The translations under genes were made by a program, and so were the position numbers. A stretch of DNA of 45,494 nt, from positions 1 to 45,494 of the forward strand of contig CAZPZD010000017.1 of the NCBI GenBank assembly GCA_964590515.1. The letters run 5' to 3'. The notes under the pieces were generated by a model, which made no database searches, was not told where the DNA came from, and saw nothing but the letters and a program-made list of their open reading frames with translations. Source of the DNA: JADFRG01 sp964590515 (lineage in GTDB: Bacteria > Chloroflexota > Anaerolineae > Anaerolineales > E44-bin32). Position 1 is the stretch's first letter, and every line of letters starts with the position of its first letter. Of this stretch, positions 31,370 to 38,345 are shown piece after piece.

Positions 31370-32545
31370 ATGGCCGTAGCGAAAGAAAATTGGCATAAGC
31401 GGGATGCGTTCGCTGCTCTGATGGAGAAAGGGGACTATCAGGGATTCATCACGACCGAGGATATTGTGGCAGTTTTCCCCGAAGTGGAGGAATCCGAAGA
31501 TCGGCTGGAGCGACTGGAAACCTTCTTTCGAGGCTCAGGTGTCGAGGTATTCGAAGACCTCTCTCAGGTGCCGCTCCACTTGCGACCGGAAGTCACCGAC
31601 GACCAGCCGGAGGAATTCGACCTCAGCGCGATCTCGAGCGACGACACGGTCGGGCTCTACCTCAAGGAAATGGCCCGGGTGCCCTTGCTGAGCACCGAAC
31701 AGGAGGTCGATCTCGCCAAACGGATCGAGCGCGGCGGTCACGCCGGGACGGAGCTCCGCCGGCGTAATGGGAATACGGCGGCCAAGCGCAAGGCCGAGCT
31801 GAAGACCCGGGTCGCGGACGCCAAGGCCGCCCGCGACCATCTAATCAAAGCCAACACCCGGCTGGTGGTTAGCATCGCCAAGAAGTACATGGCTCGCGGA
31901 GTGCCGTTCTTGGATTTGATTCAAGAGGGCAACCTGGGGCTGATGAAGGCGGTGGAGAAATTCGACTATAAGCGTGGCTTCCGCTTCAGCACCTATGCGA
32001 CCTGGTGGATCCGCCAGACCATCACCCGTTCGATTGCTGACCAGGGGCGCACGATCCGAGTGCCGGTCCACATGTCGGACCGGATTCGGCGCCTGTACAA
32101 GGCGGCCCGAACCCTGGAGCAGTCACTGGGTCGAAAACCCACCCCCGAGGAGATCGCCGAAGACTTGGACATGGATCCCCGCAAGGTGCAGTGGATGATG
32201 CGGGTCTCCTGGCGACCGCTCTCGTTGGAGACTCCAGTCGGGGAGGATGAAGATTCCGAGCTCGGCTCTTTCGTGGAGGACGAGACAACCCCGACCCCGA
32301 CCCAGAGCGCCTATGCCAATCTGCTGCGGGACAAAATCGAAGAGGTGCTTACCACTCTCAGCCCGCGGGAAGCCCGCATCTTGCGGTTGCGCTTTGGGCT
32401 GCACAATGGGCGCTCATATACCTTGGAAGAGGTTGGGCAGAAGTTTGGGCTGACCCGGGAGCGGATCCGTCAGATCGAGGGAAAGGCGCTCCGCCGGTTG
32501 CGGCACCCGCGCCGCAGTCGGCAGCTGCGGGACTACTTAAGCTGA
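31370..32545 (+). CDS. sigA: Primary-type sigma-70 factor (RpoD/SigA)
   Basis: A 391-residue group 1-like sigma factor. After an N-terminal region resembling sigma 1.1 (residues about 1-75), DTVGLYLKEMARVPLLSTEQE is region 1.2 and DLIQEGNLGLMKAVEKFDYKR with FSTYATWWIRQTITRSI is region 2. Region 3 (RRLYKAARTLEQSLGRKPTPEEIAEDL) follows, then region 4 with TLEEVGQKFGLTRERIRQIE. The region 2.3/2.4 motif is that of housekeeping factors, which fits the TTGACA/TATAAT-type promoters in this window. GGGAGGGGAGAG precedes the ATG. A charged insert lies between 1.2 and 2 (ELRRRNGNTAAKRKAELK). It is the second gene of the DUF177 operon and is followed by a terminator. Confidence 0.95.
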   Translation: MAVAKENWHKRDAFAALMEKGDYQGFITTEDIVAVFPEVEESEDRLERLETFFRGSGVEVFEDLSQVPLHLRPEVTDDQPEEFDLSAISSDDTVGLYLKEMARVPLLSTEQEVDLAKRIERGGHAGTELRRRNGNTAAKRKAELKTRVADAKAARDHLIKANTRLVVSIAKKYMARGVPFLDLIQEGNLGLMKAVEKFDYKRGFRFSTYATWWIRQTITRSIADQGRTIRVPVHMSDRIRRLYKAARTLEQSLGRKPTPEEIAEDLDMDPRKVQWMMRVSWRPLSLETPVGEDEDSELGSFVEDETTPTPTQSAYANLLRDKIEEVLTTLSPREARILRLRFGLHNGRSYTLEEVGQKFGLTRERIRQIEGKALRRLRHPRRSRQLRDYLS

Positions 32546-32568
32546 GTCGAGTGAATTTAAGAGCAGTG

Positions 32569-32597
32569 CCGGGCGGGGGACTCCCCGCCCGGTTTCA
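32569..32597 (+). terminator. Rho-independent terminator after sigA
   Basis: CCGGGCGGGG (32569-32578), loop GACT, CCCCGCCCGG (32583-32592), then TTTCATT. A 10-bp perfect stem, 24 nt after the stop. Confidence 0.85.
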
Positions 32598-32662
32598 TTA
32601 ACGGCGTCGCAAATCGGTTTCGGTCTCCGACGCGGGCCGAGATCTTCCGGCCGGCGGCCGGC

Positions 32663-33145
32663 TCAGGGTTCCTTGCTCAGAGCGCGCAGCAGCAGCCGGA
32701 GGGCAGCCTCCGCGGAAGCCTGCTTGTTGGCTTGTCGGTCCCCATTCCACACGTGCCGTTCGATCCACTCACCCACCGGAGTGCAGACCGCCAGCACGGT
32801 CAGCCCCACCGGCTTCTCGGTCGTGCCTCCGCCGGGGCCCGCGATTCCGGTCACCGATAGTCCAACATCCGCTCCCAGGACCGCCCGCGCCCCCCGGGCC
32901 ATCAGGCGGGCCGTCTCTTCGCTGACCGCGCCGTGGCGTTCCAGGATTTGATCAGGCACCTGAAGCAATCCGTGTTTGACCGGATTGGAATAGGCCACCA
33001 CGCCGCCCAGGAAATATTCTGAAGACCCGGCGACTTCGGTAATCCGGTGCGCAACCAGGCCTCCAGTGCACGACTCGCCTAGGGCCAAGGTCCAACCCTT
33101 TTGCCGGAGTGCGCTCCCAACCTGGGCCTCCAACGATTCGTTCAT
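32663..33145 (-). CDS. cinA: CinA-type nicotinamide-nucleotide amidohydrolase
   Basis: About 160 residues, the stand-alone CinA C-terminal (PncC) domain, which deamidates NMN and helps recycle pyridine nucleotides. Motifs are LALGESCTGGLV, GVVAYSNPVKHGLL, GAVSEETA and SVTGIAGPGGGT, all family hallmarks. The N-terminal MoeA/COG1058 domain of full CinA is missing, as in PncC-only proteins. I chose the ATG at 33145 because the -10 box at 33171-33176 overlaps the ATG at 33172, so that codon would not be transcribed. It diverges from xseA. Confidence 0.92.
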   Translation of the reverse strand: MNESLEAQVGSALRQKGWTLALGESCTGGLVAHRITEVAGSSEYFLGGVVAYSNPVKHGLLQVPDQILERHGAVSEETARLMARGARAVLGADVGLSVTGIAGPGGGTTEKPVGLTVLAVCTPVGEWIERHVWNGDRQANKQASAEAALRLLLRALSKEP

Positions 33146-33170
33146 CGGTCGACTGTGGACTGACTTGGGC

Positions 33171-33176
33171 ATTATA
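33171..33176 (-). promoter_or_regulatory. Consensus -10 box of the cinA-type gene
   Basis: A perfect TATAAT on the minus strand; transcription should start near 33164, about 18 nt before the ATG at 33145. The -35 region is weak. Confidence 0.5.
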
Positions 33177-33209
33177 ACGTTGCACCTTTTCCTTTCTGCG
33201 GCGGTTCAA

Positions 33210-33238
33210 TTGACACCCCCTCCAGCGGAGGGTATCCT
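33210..33238 (+). promoter_or_regulatory. Promoter of xseA with a palindrome in the spacer
   Basis: TTGACA (33210-33215), exactly 17 nt, TATCCT (33233-33238), then 7 nt to the ATG at 33246, so the mRNA should be leaderless. The spacer holds CCCTCC-AGC-GGAGGG (33218-33232), a perfect inverted repeat placed where a bound repressor would block RNA polymerase. Confidence 0.75.
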
Positions 33239-33245
33239 TCGCGTG

Positions 33246-34469
33246 ATGAGCGTGCTCTCGCTCTTCGGGCTGCAATCCGCGATCTGGTCGCCCAGCCAAC
33301 TCAATCGCCACATTCGCCAAGTAATCGAAAGCGACTACCGGCTGAGCGATCTGTGGCTGGCAGGTGAGGTCGCAAATCTCTCCCATCCCGCCTCTGGCCA
33401 TCTTTATTTCAGCGTGCGTGATTCGGAGGCGGCCGTCCGCTGCGTGATGTGGCGGCCCGAGGTGGCTCGGCTTCGCCGCTTGCCGCGGGACGGCGAGGCG
33501 GTCGAGGCCCATGGGCATCTGAGTGTTTACGAGGCCGGCGGGCAGGTGCAGCTCTATGCCGACCAGATCCGGTTTGCGGGCGAGGGTGAGCTCTATCAGG
33601 AGTTCCTGCGGCTGAAGGCCGCCCTGGAGGCCGAAGGGCTCTTTGATTCGGAGCGCAAACGAGCCCTGCCGAGGTGGCCCGGGCGGATCGGAGTGGTCAG
33701 CTCCCCGACCGGAGCCGCGCTGCGCGACGTGGCCAATGTGCTGAGCCGCCGATATCCCTTGGCGGAGCTGATCCTCTCGCCAACGCCGGTCCAAGGAGAA
33801 GCCGCGCCTGCCGCAATCGTGGAGGCGCTGCGGGCGGTCAACGAATATAGCAAGCCGGATGTGATCTTGCTCGTCCGGGGCGGCGGCTCGCTGGAAGACC
33901 TGTGGGCGTTCAACACCGAAGCGGTCGTGCGGGCGGTCGTCGCTTCAACCGCTCCGGTTGTGACCGGGATCGGGCACGAGACCGATGTGAATCTGGTCGA
34001 TTTCGCCGCCGATCGGCAAGCCCCAACTCCATCAGCGGCGGCCGAAATCGCCACGCCCGACCGGGCCGAGTTGGCGGCAGAGCTCACCCAGCTTCGCCAA
34101 CGTCTGGCGCGAGCCTGGAAGCAACGGCGTGAGGCGCTTCACTCTCAGCTTGCTGAACAGCGGGTGGCCTTGGCGCTGGGTTCGCCTCGGGCCCGGATTG
34201 CCAACGCTCGTCAGCGCAGCGACGAGCTGGCCCGCCGACTAGTGGCCTCCGTGCGACACGGGCTTGCCCTGCGCCAGGCTGCCCTGCGGGGTTTGATCCA
34301 GACCCTGAGCGCGGTAGGGCCCGAGACGGTACTGGCGCGTGGCTACGCAGTCATCCGACGGCTGGCGGATGGGGAAGTCGTGCGCTCGATCGCGGAGGTG
34401 ACGTCCGGAGACTCCCTCAGCGTGCGAGTAAGCGACGGCAGCTTTGGGGCCCGAGTGGAGGGCAACTGA
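33246..34469 (+). CDS. xseA: Exodeoxyribonuclease VII large subunit
   Basis: A 407-residue catalytic subunit of exonuclease VII, which degrades single-stranded DNA from both ends. The N-terminal OB-fold spans about 10-110 (LWLAGEVANLSHPASGHLYF). The core has GRIGVVSSPTGAALRDV, VILLVRGGGSLEDLWAFN and VVTGIGHETDVNLVDFAADRQAPTPSAAAE, followed by a helical arm and a C-terminal GPETVLARGYAVIR. The start at 33246 is fixed by the leaderless promoter; the open frame upstream is not coding. The xseB gene follows 5 bp later. Confidence 0.96.
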   Translation: MSVLSLFGLQSAIWSPSQLNRHIRQVIESDYRLSDLWLAGEVANLSHPASGHLYFSVRDSEAAVRCVMWRPEVARLRRLPRDGEAVEAHGHLSVYEAGGQVQLYADQIRFAGEGELYQEFLRLKAALEAEGLFDSERKRALPRWPGRIGVVSSPTGAALRDVANVLSRRYPLAELILSPTPVQGEAAPAAIVEALRAVNEYSKPDVILLVRGGGSLEDLWAFNTEAVVRAVVASTAPVVTGIGHETDVNLVDFAADRQAPTPSAAAEIATPDRAELAAELTQLRQRLARAWKQRREALHSQLAEQRVALALGSPRARIANARQRSDELARRLVASVRHGLALRQAALRGLIQTLSAVGPETVLARGYAVIRRLADGEVVRSIAEVTSGDSLSVRVSDGSFGARVEGN

Positions 34470-34474
34470 CCGCT

Positions 34475-34723
34475 ATGGCGAAGAAGAAACCGGTCGAGCA
34501 ACTGCGCTTTGAGGAGTCTTTCGAGGAACTGGCCGCCCTAGTCGAGCAACTCGAGGGCGGGGAGCAGCCGTTGGAAGAAAGTCTGGCGCTCTTCGAACGC
34601 GGTCAGGCGCTGGCGGCCCACTGCAGCCAGCTGCTCGAACAGGCGGAGCTGAAGCTGCGCCAGCTGGCACCGGATGAGATGGGAGGTTACTCCGAGTCGG
34701 ACCTCGAAATCGAAGCCGAATAG
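34475..34723 (+). CDS. xseB: Exodeoxyribonuclease VII small subunit
   Basis: An 82-residue helical protein with the family signature FEESFEELAALVEQLEGGEQPLEESLALFERG. It binds the arm of the large subunit in the exonuclease VII complex. The gene begins 5 bp after xseA and is surely cotranscribed. The C-terminus is acidic (ESDLEIEAE). Confidence 0.95.
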   Translation: MAKKKPVEQLRFEESFEELAALVEQLEGGEQPLEESLALFERGQALAAHCSQLLEQAELKLRQLAPDEMGGYSESDLEIEAE

Positions 34724-34737
34724 CTCAGACCAGATCT

Positions 34738-34760
34738 GCACCCGGCCGATCCGGGTCTGC
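34738..34760. terminator. Hairpin between convergent xseB and murJ
   Basis: GCACCCGG, loop CCGAT, CCGGG-TC-TGC: about 8 bp with a 2-nt bulge. No T run follows, so it is a weak candidate. Confidence 0.35.
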
Positions 34761-34766
34761 GGGCAA

Positions 34767-36326
34767 TCAGCGCCGCGAGAGAATCAAATTCGGAAGTTGG
34801 TGAGCCTCCGGAGATCTCAACCCCAGCGAAGCCAACCAGTAGACCGCCGCTCCCAACCCAACGCCACCCAGAGCGACCAACCAGGCCGAACTTCCCTCGG
34901 TCACAGCCAGCCACAACATGAGACCGAAGCCCATCGCAGCGGTAGCCAGCAGGCTGGCGGCGATGCCAGGTCGGATCCGGACAATCTCAATTCCCTCGAG
35001 CCGACGGCTGACCAGCCAGAGCAGGGCGATCGCTTCCAGCCCGGTCGCGATCGAATTGGCGAGGGCCAAACCTCCATGGGCAGGCCAACCGATCCGGAGG
35101 AAGTGCCGCGACAAACCAATGCTAAGCACAACGTTCAACGCCATCGCAGCCGCGCCGACAGTTACCGGAGTGCGGGTGTCCTTCAGTGCGTAGAAGGCCC
35201 GCGAGACGATCTCGACCAGGGAATGGCCCACCAAGCCGGTCGAATACCAAAGCAGGGCCCAGGCTACCAACTCTGTCGAGTTGGAATCGAACTCCCCGCG
35301 TTGGAAAAGCAGGGTCACCAACGGAACCCGCAGCAAGATCAGGCCGAGGCTGGCCGGCAAGGAGAGAAAAACCACCCCGCGCAGCGTACTGGCGAGCGAC
35401 CGGCGCATCTCCGCCAGTTCACCCTTCGCAACCTGGCTTGAAAAGGTCGGCAGCGCCGCGATCGCAACAGCCTGGGCGATCACGATCTGGGGCATCAACA
35501 TGATCGCAAAGCCGAGCGTGATCCCGGTGAGGCTGCCCACTACCATCCCAGAGGCCAGGATCACATTGACCAGGAAATTAAGCTGGACAATCGCCACGCC
35601 GAAGAGTCGGGGCGCCATCAGGCGGCCCACCTGGCGGACAGAAGGATCCTTCAACCCAAGGGTTGCCGCGTACTGCGGGCGCATCCGCCGCAGACCCGGC
35701 AGCTGGATCATGAGGTGAAGGACCGCACCAACCAGCATTCCCCAAGCCAACCCGCGAATCCCGAGTCGGGGGACCACGAACAAAGTGCCCAGGATCCATC
35801 CGAGCCAGTGAAAAGTGGGGGCCAGGGCCGGAAGCAGGAAGTGCTGTTGAGCGTTAAGGATGGCCATTGCCAATCCACTGATCCCAAAGAAGACCGGAGC
35901 GACCAGCTGGATGCGAAGCAAGCTGACCGTGAGCCGGATCTGCTGGGGATCGGTGAACCCGCGCCCCAGGATGTTCTCCACGACCCAAGGAGCGGCCAGT
36001 CCAAGCAGCCCGGCCGCCAGGCCTAAGGCCAGGATCAGCAGATTGCCGACACCCGAGGCCAGTCGCCAGGCGCGGGCGCGATCGCCTTGGGCGAGCAGCG
36101 CCGAAAACGTCGGCAAAAAGGCGGAAGCCAGGGCTCCACCCGCCATCAGGTTGAAGAGAATATCGGGCACCCGGTTGGCGGCGAAGAAGGCGTCCAGTTC
36201 TTGGCCGCTGCCAAGCGCACGGGTGTACAGCATTCGGTTTGCCAACCCAAAGAGGCTGGACAAGCCGAAACCCACCATCACCGTTCCGGCGCTTCGGGCG
36301 ATTTGCCTTTCAGCAAAGGCGGCCAT
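34767..36326 (-). CDS. murJ: Lipid II flippase MurJ (MviN)
   Basis: A 519-residue polytopic membrane protein with about 14 helices. Family features include the start of helix 1 with GLSSLFGLANRMLYTRALG, then the LDAFFAANRVPDILFNLMAGGALASAFLP block, and later FQRGEFDSNSTE and RAFYALKDTRTPVTVGA. It moves lipid II across the membrane for peptidoglycan synthesis. The ATG at 36326 lies 8 nt downstream of TATAAT with no ribosome site, so the mRNA is probably leaderless. Its presence implies that the organism makes peptidoglycan. Confidence 0.95.
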   Translation of the reverse strand: MAAFAERQIARSAGTVMVGFGLSSLFGLANRMLYTRALGSGQELDAFFAANRVPDILFNLMAGGALASAFLPTFSALLAQGDRARAWRLASGVGNLLILALGLAAGLLGLAAPWVVENILGRGFTDPQQIRLTVSLLRIQLVAPVFFGISGLAMAILNAQQHFLLPALAPTFHWLGWILGTLFVVPRLGIRGLAWGMLVGAVLHLMIQLPGLRRMRPQYAATLGLKDPSVRQVGRLMAPRLFGVAIVQLNFLVNVILASGMVVGSLTGITLGFAIMLMPQIVIAQAVAIAALPTFSSQVAKGELAEMRRSLASTLRGVVFLSLPASLGLILLRVPLVTLLFQRGEFDSNSTELVAWALLWYSTGLVGHSLVEIVSRAFYALKDTRTPVTVGAAAMALNVVLSIGLSRHFLRIGWPAHGGLALANSIATGLEAIALLWLVSRRLEGIEIVRIRPGIAASLLATAAMGFGLMLWLAVTEGSSAWLVALGGVGLGAAVYWLASLGLRSPEAHQLPNLILSRR

Positions 36327-36334
36327 GGGGTCGG

Positions 36335-36340
36335 ATTATA
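36335..36340 (-). promoter_or_regulatory. Consensus -10 box of murJ (leaderless)
   Basis: Perfect TATAAT on the minus strand, 8 nt before the murJ ATG. The -35 region is poor. Confidence 0.55.
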
Positions 36341-36427
36341 CAGGGAGGGTCGCTGACACTTTCGCGAACCGGCGGGGTTGTAAAGGGCGGCGTTACCCAA
36401 ATCACCTAATCTGAGGAGGAGGTCTAT

Positions 36428-37975
36428 ATGGAGGGCTTTACGGAGTTTTTTCAGGACACGCTGGCTACATTAGGAGATGCCCTACCCAACATCCTGGTCG
36501 CCCTGGGGGTTCTGATCGGAGGTTGGTTGCTGGCCCTGGTCGGCCGTGGGCTGACCCGGGCCGCGTTGACCCGAACCGGGATCGATCGAAGGCTGGCAAG
36601 CTTATTCGGTGCGACCGAGAAGACCTCGGCGGTCCGAATCGCCTCCTGGACTTCGCGGATCGTCTACTACTTGATCCTGCTCTTTGTTTTGGTGGCCATC
36701 CTTCAGCGCCTCCAACTTGGGGAGGCGGCGGCGCCAATCAGTGCCGCGCTTGAGGGCATCCTCGAGTTCTTACCTCGGCTTCTGTCCGCGGCTGCCCTCT
36801 TGTTGGTGGCCTGGATCGTGGCGAGCCTCGCCCGGCTGGTCCTCAATCGGGGACTCAAAGCGGCCAGGTTGGACGACTGGTTGACCCGGCAGGCCGAAGT
36901 CGACACGTCTGGCCAGACCTCCGTCAGTGCCATGCTGGGCAACGTGGCCTACTGGCTGGTATTCCTGCTCTTCTTGCCCGCCGTCCTCGGAGCTCTGGAA
37001 GTAGTGGGCCTGACCGCGCCGGTCGAAGGCGTTGTGAATGAGATCCTTGGGGTCCTGCCTAGCATCCTGGGTGCGGCCGTGATCCTGGTCCTGGGTTGGA
37101 TCGCGGCGCGCATCGTCCGCCAGATTGCGACCAATCTGCTGGCGGGGGCCGGACTCGACCGGTTGGGAGAGCGCACCGGGATCAGTCAAGCCCTGGGCGA
37201 TCAGAAACTCTCTTCGGTCGTCGGTGTCATCGTCTACGTGCTGATCCTGATACCGGTAGTGATCGCGGCGCTGGATGCGCTGGAGATCGAGGCGATATCC
37301 GGACCGGCCTCCGAAATCCTGACCACTATCCTGACGGCCATCCCGGCGATCTTTGCCGCGATGCTGCTCATCGGGGTAGCGTACTTCGTGGCGAAATGGG
37401 TCGGGGGCTTCGTCACTACCGCGCTCGGCGGAGTGGGGTTTGACAATGTACTGGGCTGGATTGGGCTGGGAGGGGAAATGGGTCGAGATGGGCAGACCCC
37501 CTCCCAAATTGCAGGATACCTGGCGACTCTGGCGATCATGTTGTTCGCGGTGACCGAGGCGGCTGGCCTGCTGGGCTTCACGTTCATCGCCGACTTGATC
37601 ACCCAGTTCCTGGCTGCGGCAGGTGGGCTGGTGGCCGGGGTGGTGATTTTTGGACTCGGACTGTACTTCGCCCGGATCGCCGAACGGGTGATCCGCGGCA
37701 CGGGCGGCTCGCAGGCCCATCTGCTGGCGCCGGTGGCCCGGGTGACGATCATCGTGTTCACCGGCGCGCTGGCGCTGCGTCAGACCGGGATCGCGGATGA
37801 CATCGTCAACCTGGCGTTCGGCATCCTGCTGGGCACCGTCGCGGTTGCAGCGGCCCTGGCCTTTGGTTTGGGGGCGCGGGATATCGCGGCTAGGGAAGTC
37901 GACGGCTGGTTGAAATCAGCGCGGGGCGGCTCTCCGCGCAGGTCATCGCCTCCTAGGAAGTCGAGAGCTCGCTGA
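36428..37975 (+). CDS. TM-helix repeat membrane protein (mechanosensitive-channel-like)
   Basis: A 515-residue membrane protein built from repeated units: a helix with LPNILVALGVLIGGWLLALVGRGL, later FLPRLLSAAALLLVAWIVASLARLVL, then LPSILGAAVILVLGWIAARIVRQIA, then IPAIFAAMLLIGVAYFVAKW. These match the conserved TM-helix repeat found in some small-conductance mechanosensitive channel relatives. Between repeats lie short soluble segments (DRRLASLFGATEKTS; DRLGERTGISQALG). No MscS beta domain is visible, so channel activity is inferred only. The ATG follows a strong GAGGAGGAGGT site. The tail is basic (RRSSPPRKSRAR). Confidence 0.82.
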   Translation: MEGFTEFFQDTLATLGDALPNILVALGVLIGGWLLALVGRGLTRAALTRTGIDRRLASLFGATEKTSAVRIASWTSRIVYYLILLFVLVAILQRLQLGEAAAPISAALEGILEFLPRLLSAAALLLVAWIVASLARLVLNRGLKAARLDDWLTRQAEVDTSGQTSVSAMLGNVAYWLVFLLFLPAVLGALEVVGLTAPVEGVVNEILGVLPSILGAAVILVLGWIAARIVRQIATNLLAGAGLDRLGERTGISQALGDQKLSSVVGVIVYVLILIPVVIAALDALEIEAISGPASEILTTILTAIPAIFAAMLLIGVAYFVAKWVGGFVTTALGGVGFDNVLGWIGLGGEMGRDGQTPSQIAGYLATLAIMLFAVTEAAGLLGFTFIADLITQFLAAAGGLVAGVVIFGLGLYFARIAERVIRGTGGSQAHLLAPVARVTIIVFTGALALRQTGIADDIVNLAFGILLGTVAVAAALAFGLGARDIAAREVDGWLKSARGGSPRRSSPPRKSRAR

Positions 37976-38022
37976 AATCGGTGAGGGGATCTAGGCGCTG
38001 AGAGCCTAGGGCTTACGAACCA

Positions 38023-38060
38023 AGAGCGGCCTGCCCGCAACCGGGCAGGCCGCTCTTTAT
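38023..38060 (+). terminator. Rho-independent terminator after the TM-helix gene
   Basis: AGAGCGGCCTGCCCG (38023-38037), loop CAAC, CGGGCAGGCCGCTCT (38042-38056), then TTAT. A perfect 15-bp stem. Confidence 0.9.
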
Positions 38061-38231
38061 TTGCCAGAGGGGAGGTACCTTGCTCAGAATCGAGAGAGCC
38101 GAGGACGCCGACCCCGGCTCTCTTGTAAGGAGGAGAAGAAGAGATTCAACCCTTCCGTGGATCAGAATACGCCACCATTGTAGATCCTGCTCGTCGGTGG
38201 TTCCACGCTCATTATGCGGAATACCTACGCA

Positions 38232-38247
38232 TGTGACAGATTTCACA
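38232..38247. promoter_or_regulatory. CRP/FNR-family-like palindrome
   Basis: TGTGA, CAGATT, TCACA: an exact match to the textbook CRP site. It lies between two convergent genes with no promoter or gene beside it, so it may serve an unrecognised small transcript or be chance. Confidence 0.3.
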
Positions 38248-38345
38248 AGAACATCCCGGCTCGACCCGCAAGGACTGCTGGCGGAAGCCAGTTAGACGTA
38301 GGTTCGGGGGCTTGAGCACGGGTCGAGCGTCGAGAGGTGCTTCAC

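Larger units (their letters stand above)
37976..38345. other. 370-bp gap between convergent genes
   Basis: No convincing gene. It holds the terminator at 38023, a second hairpin with 9-bp stem (AGAGAGCCG at 38093-38101 with CGGCTCTCT at 38115-38123, loop 13 nt) and a CRP-like palindrome at 38232. Short open frames here show no family motif or ribosome site. Confidence 0.6.

Noticed and set aside
33066..33245. Upstream extension of xseA
   Set aside because: It overlaps the divergent cinA-type gene and the xseA promoter. A leaderless start at 33246 fits both the promoter and the family N-terminus.
38080..38295. A 71-codon frame between convergent genes
   Set aside because: TTG start, no ribosome site, Arg-rich composition and no recognised motif.
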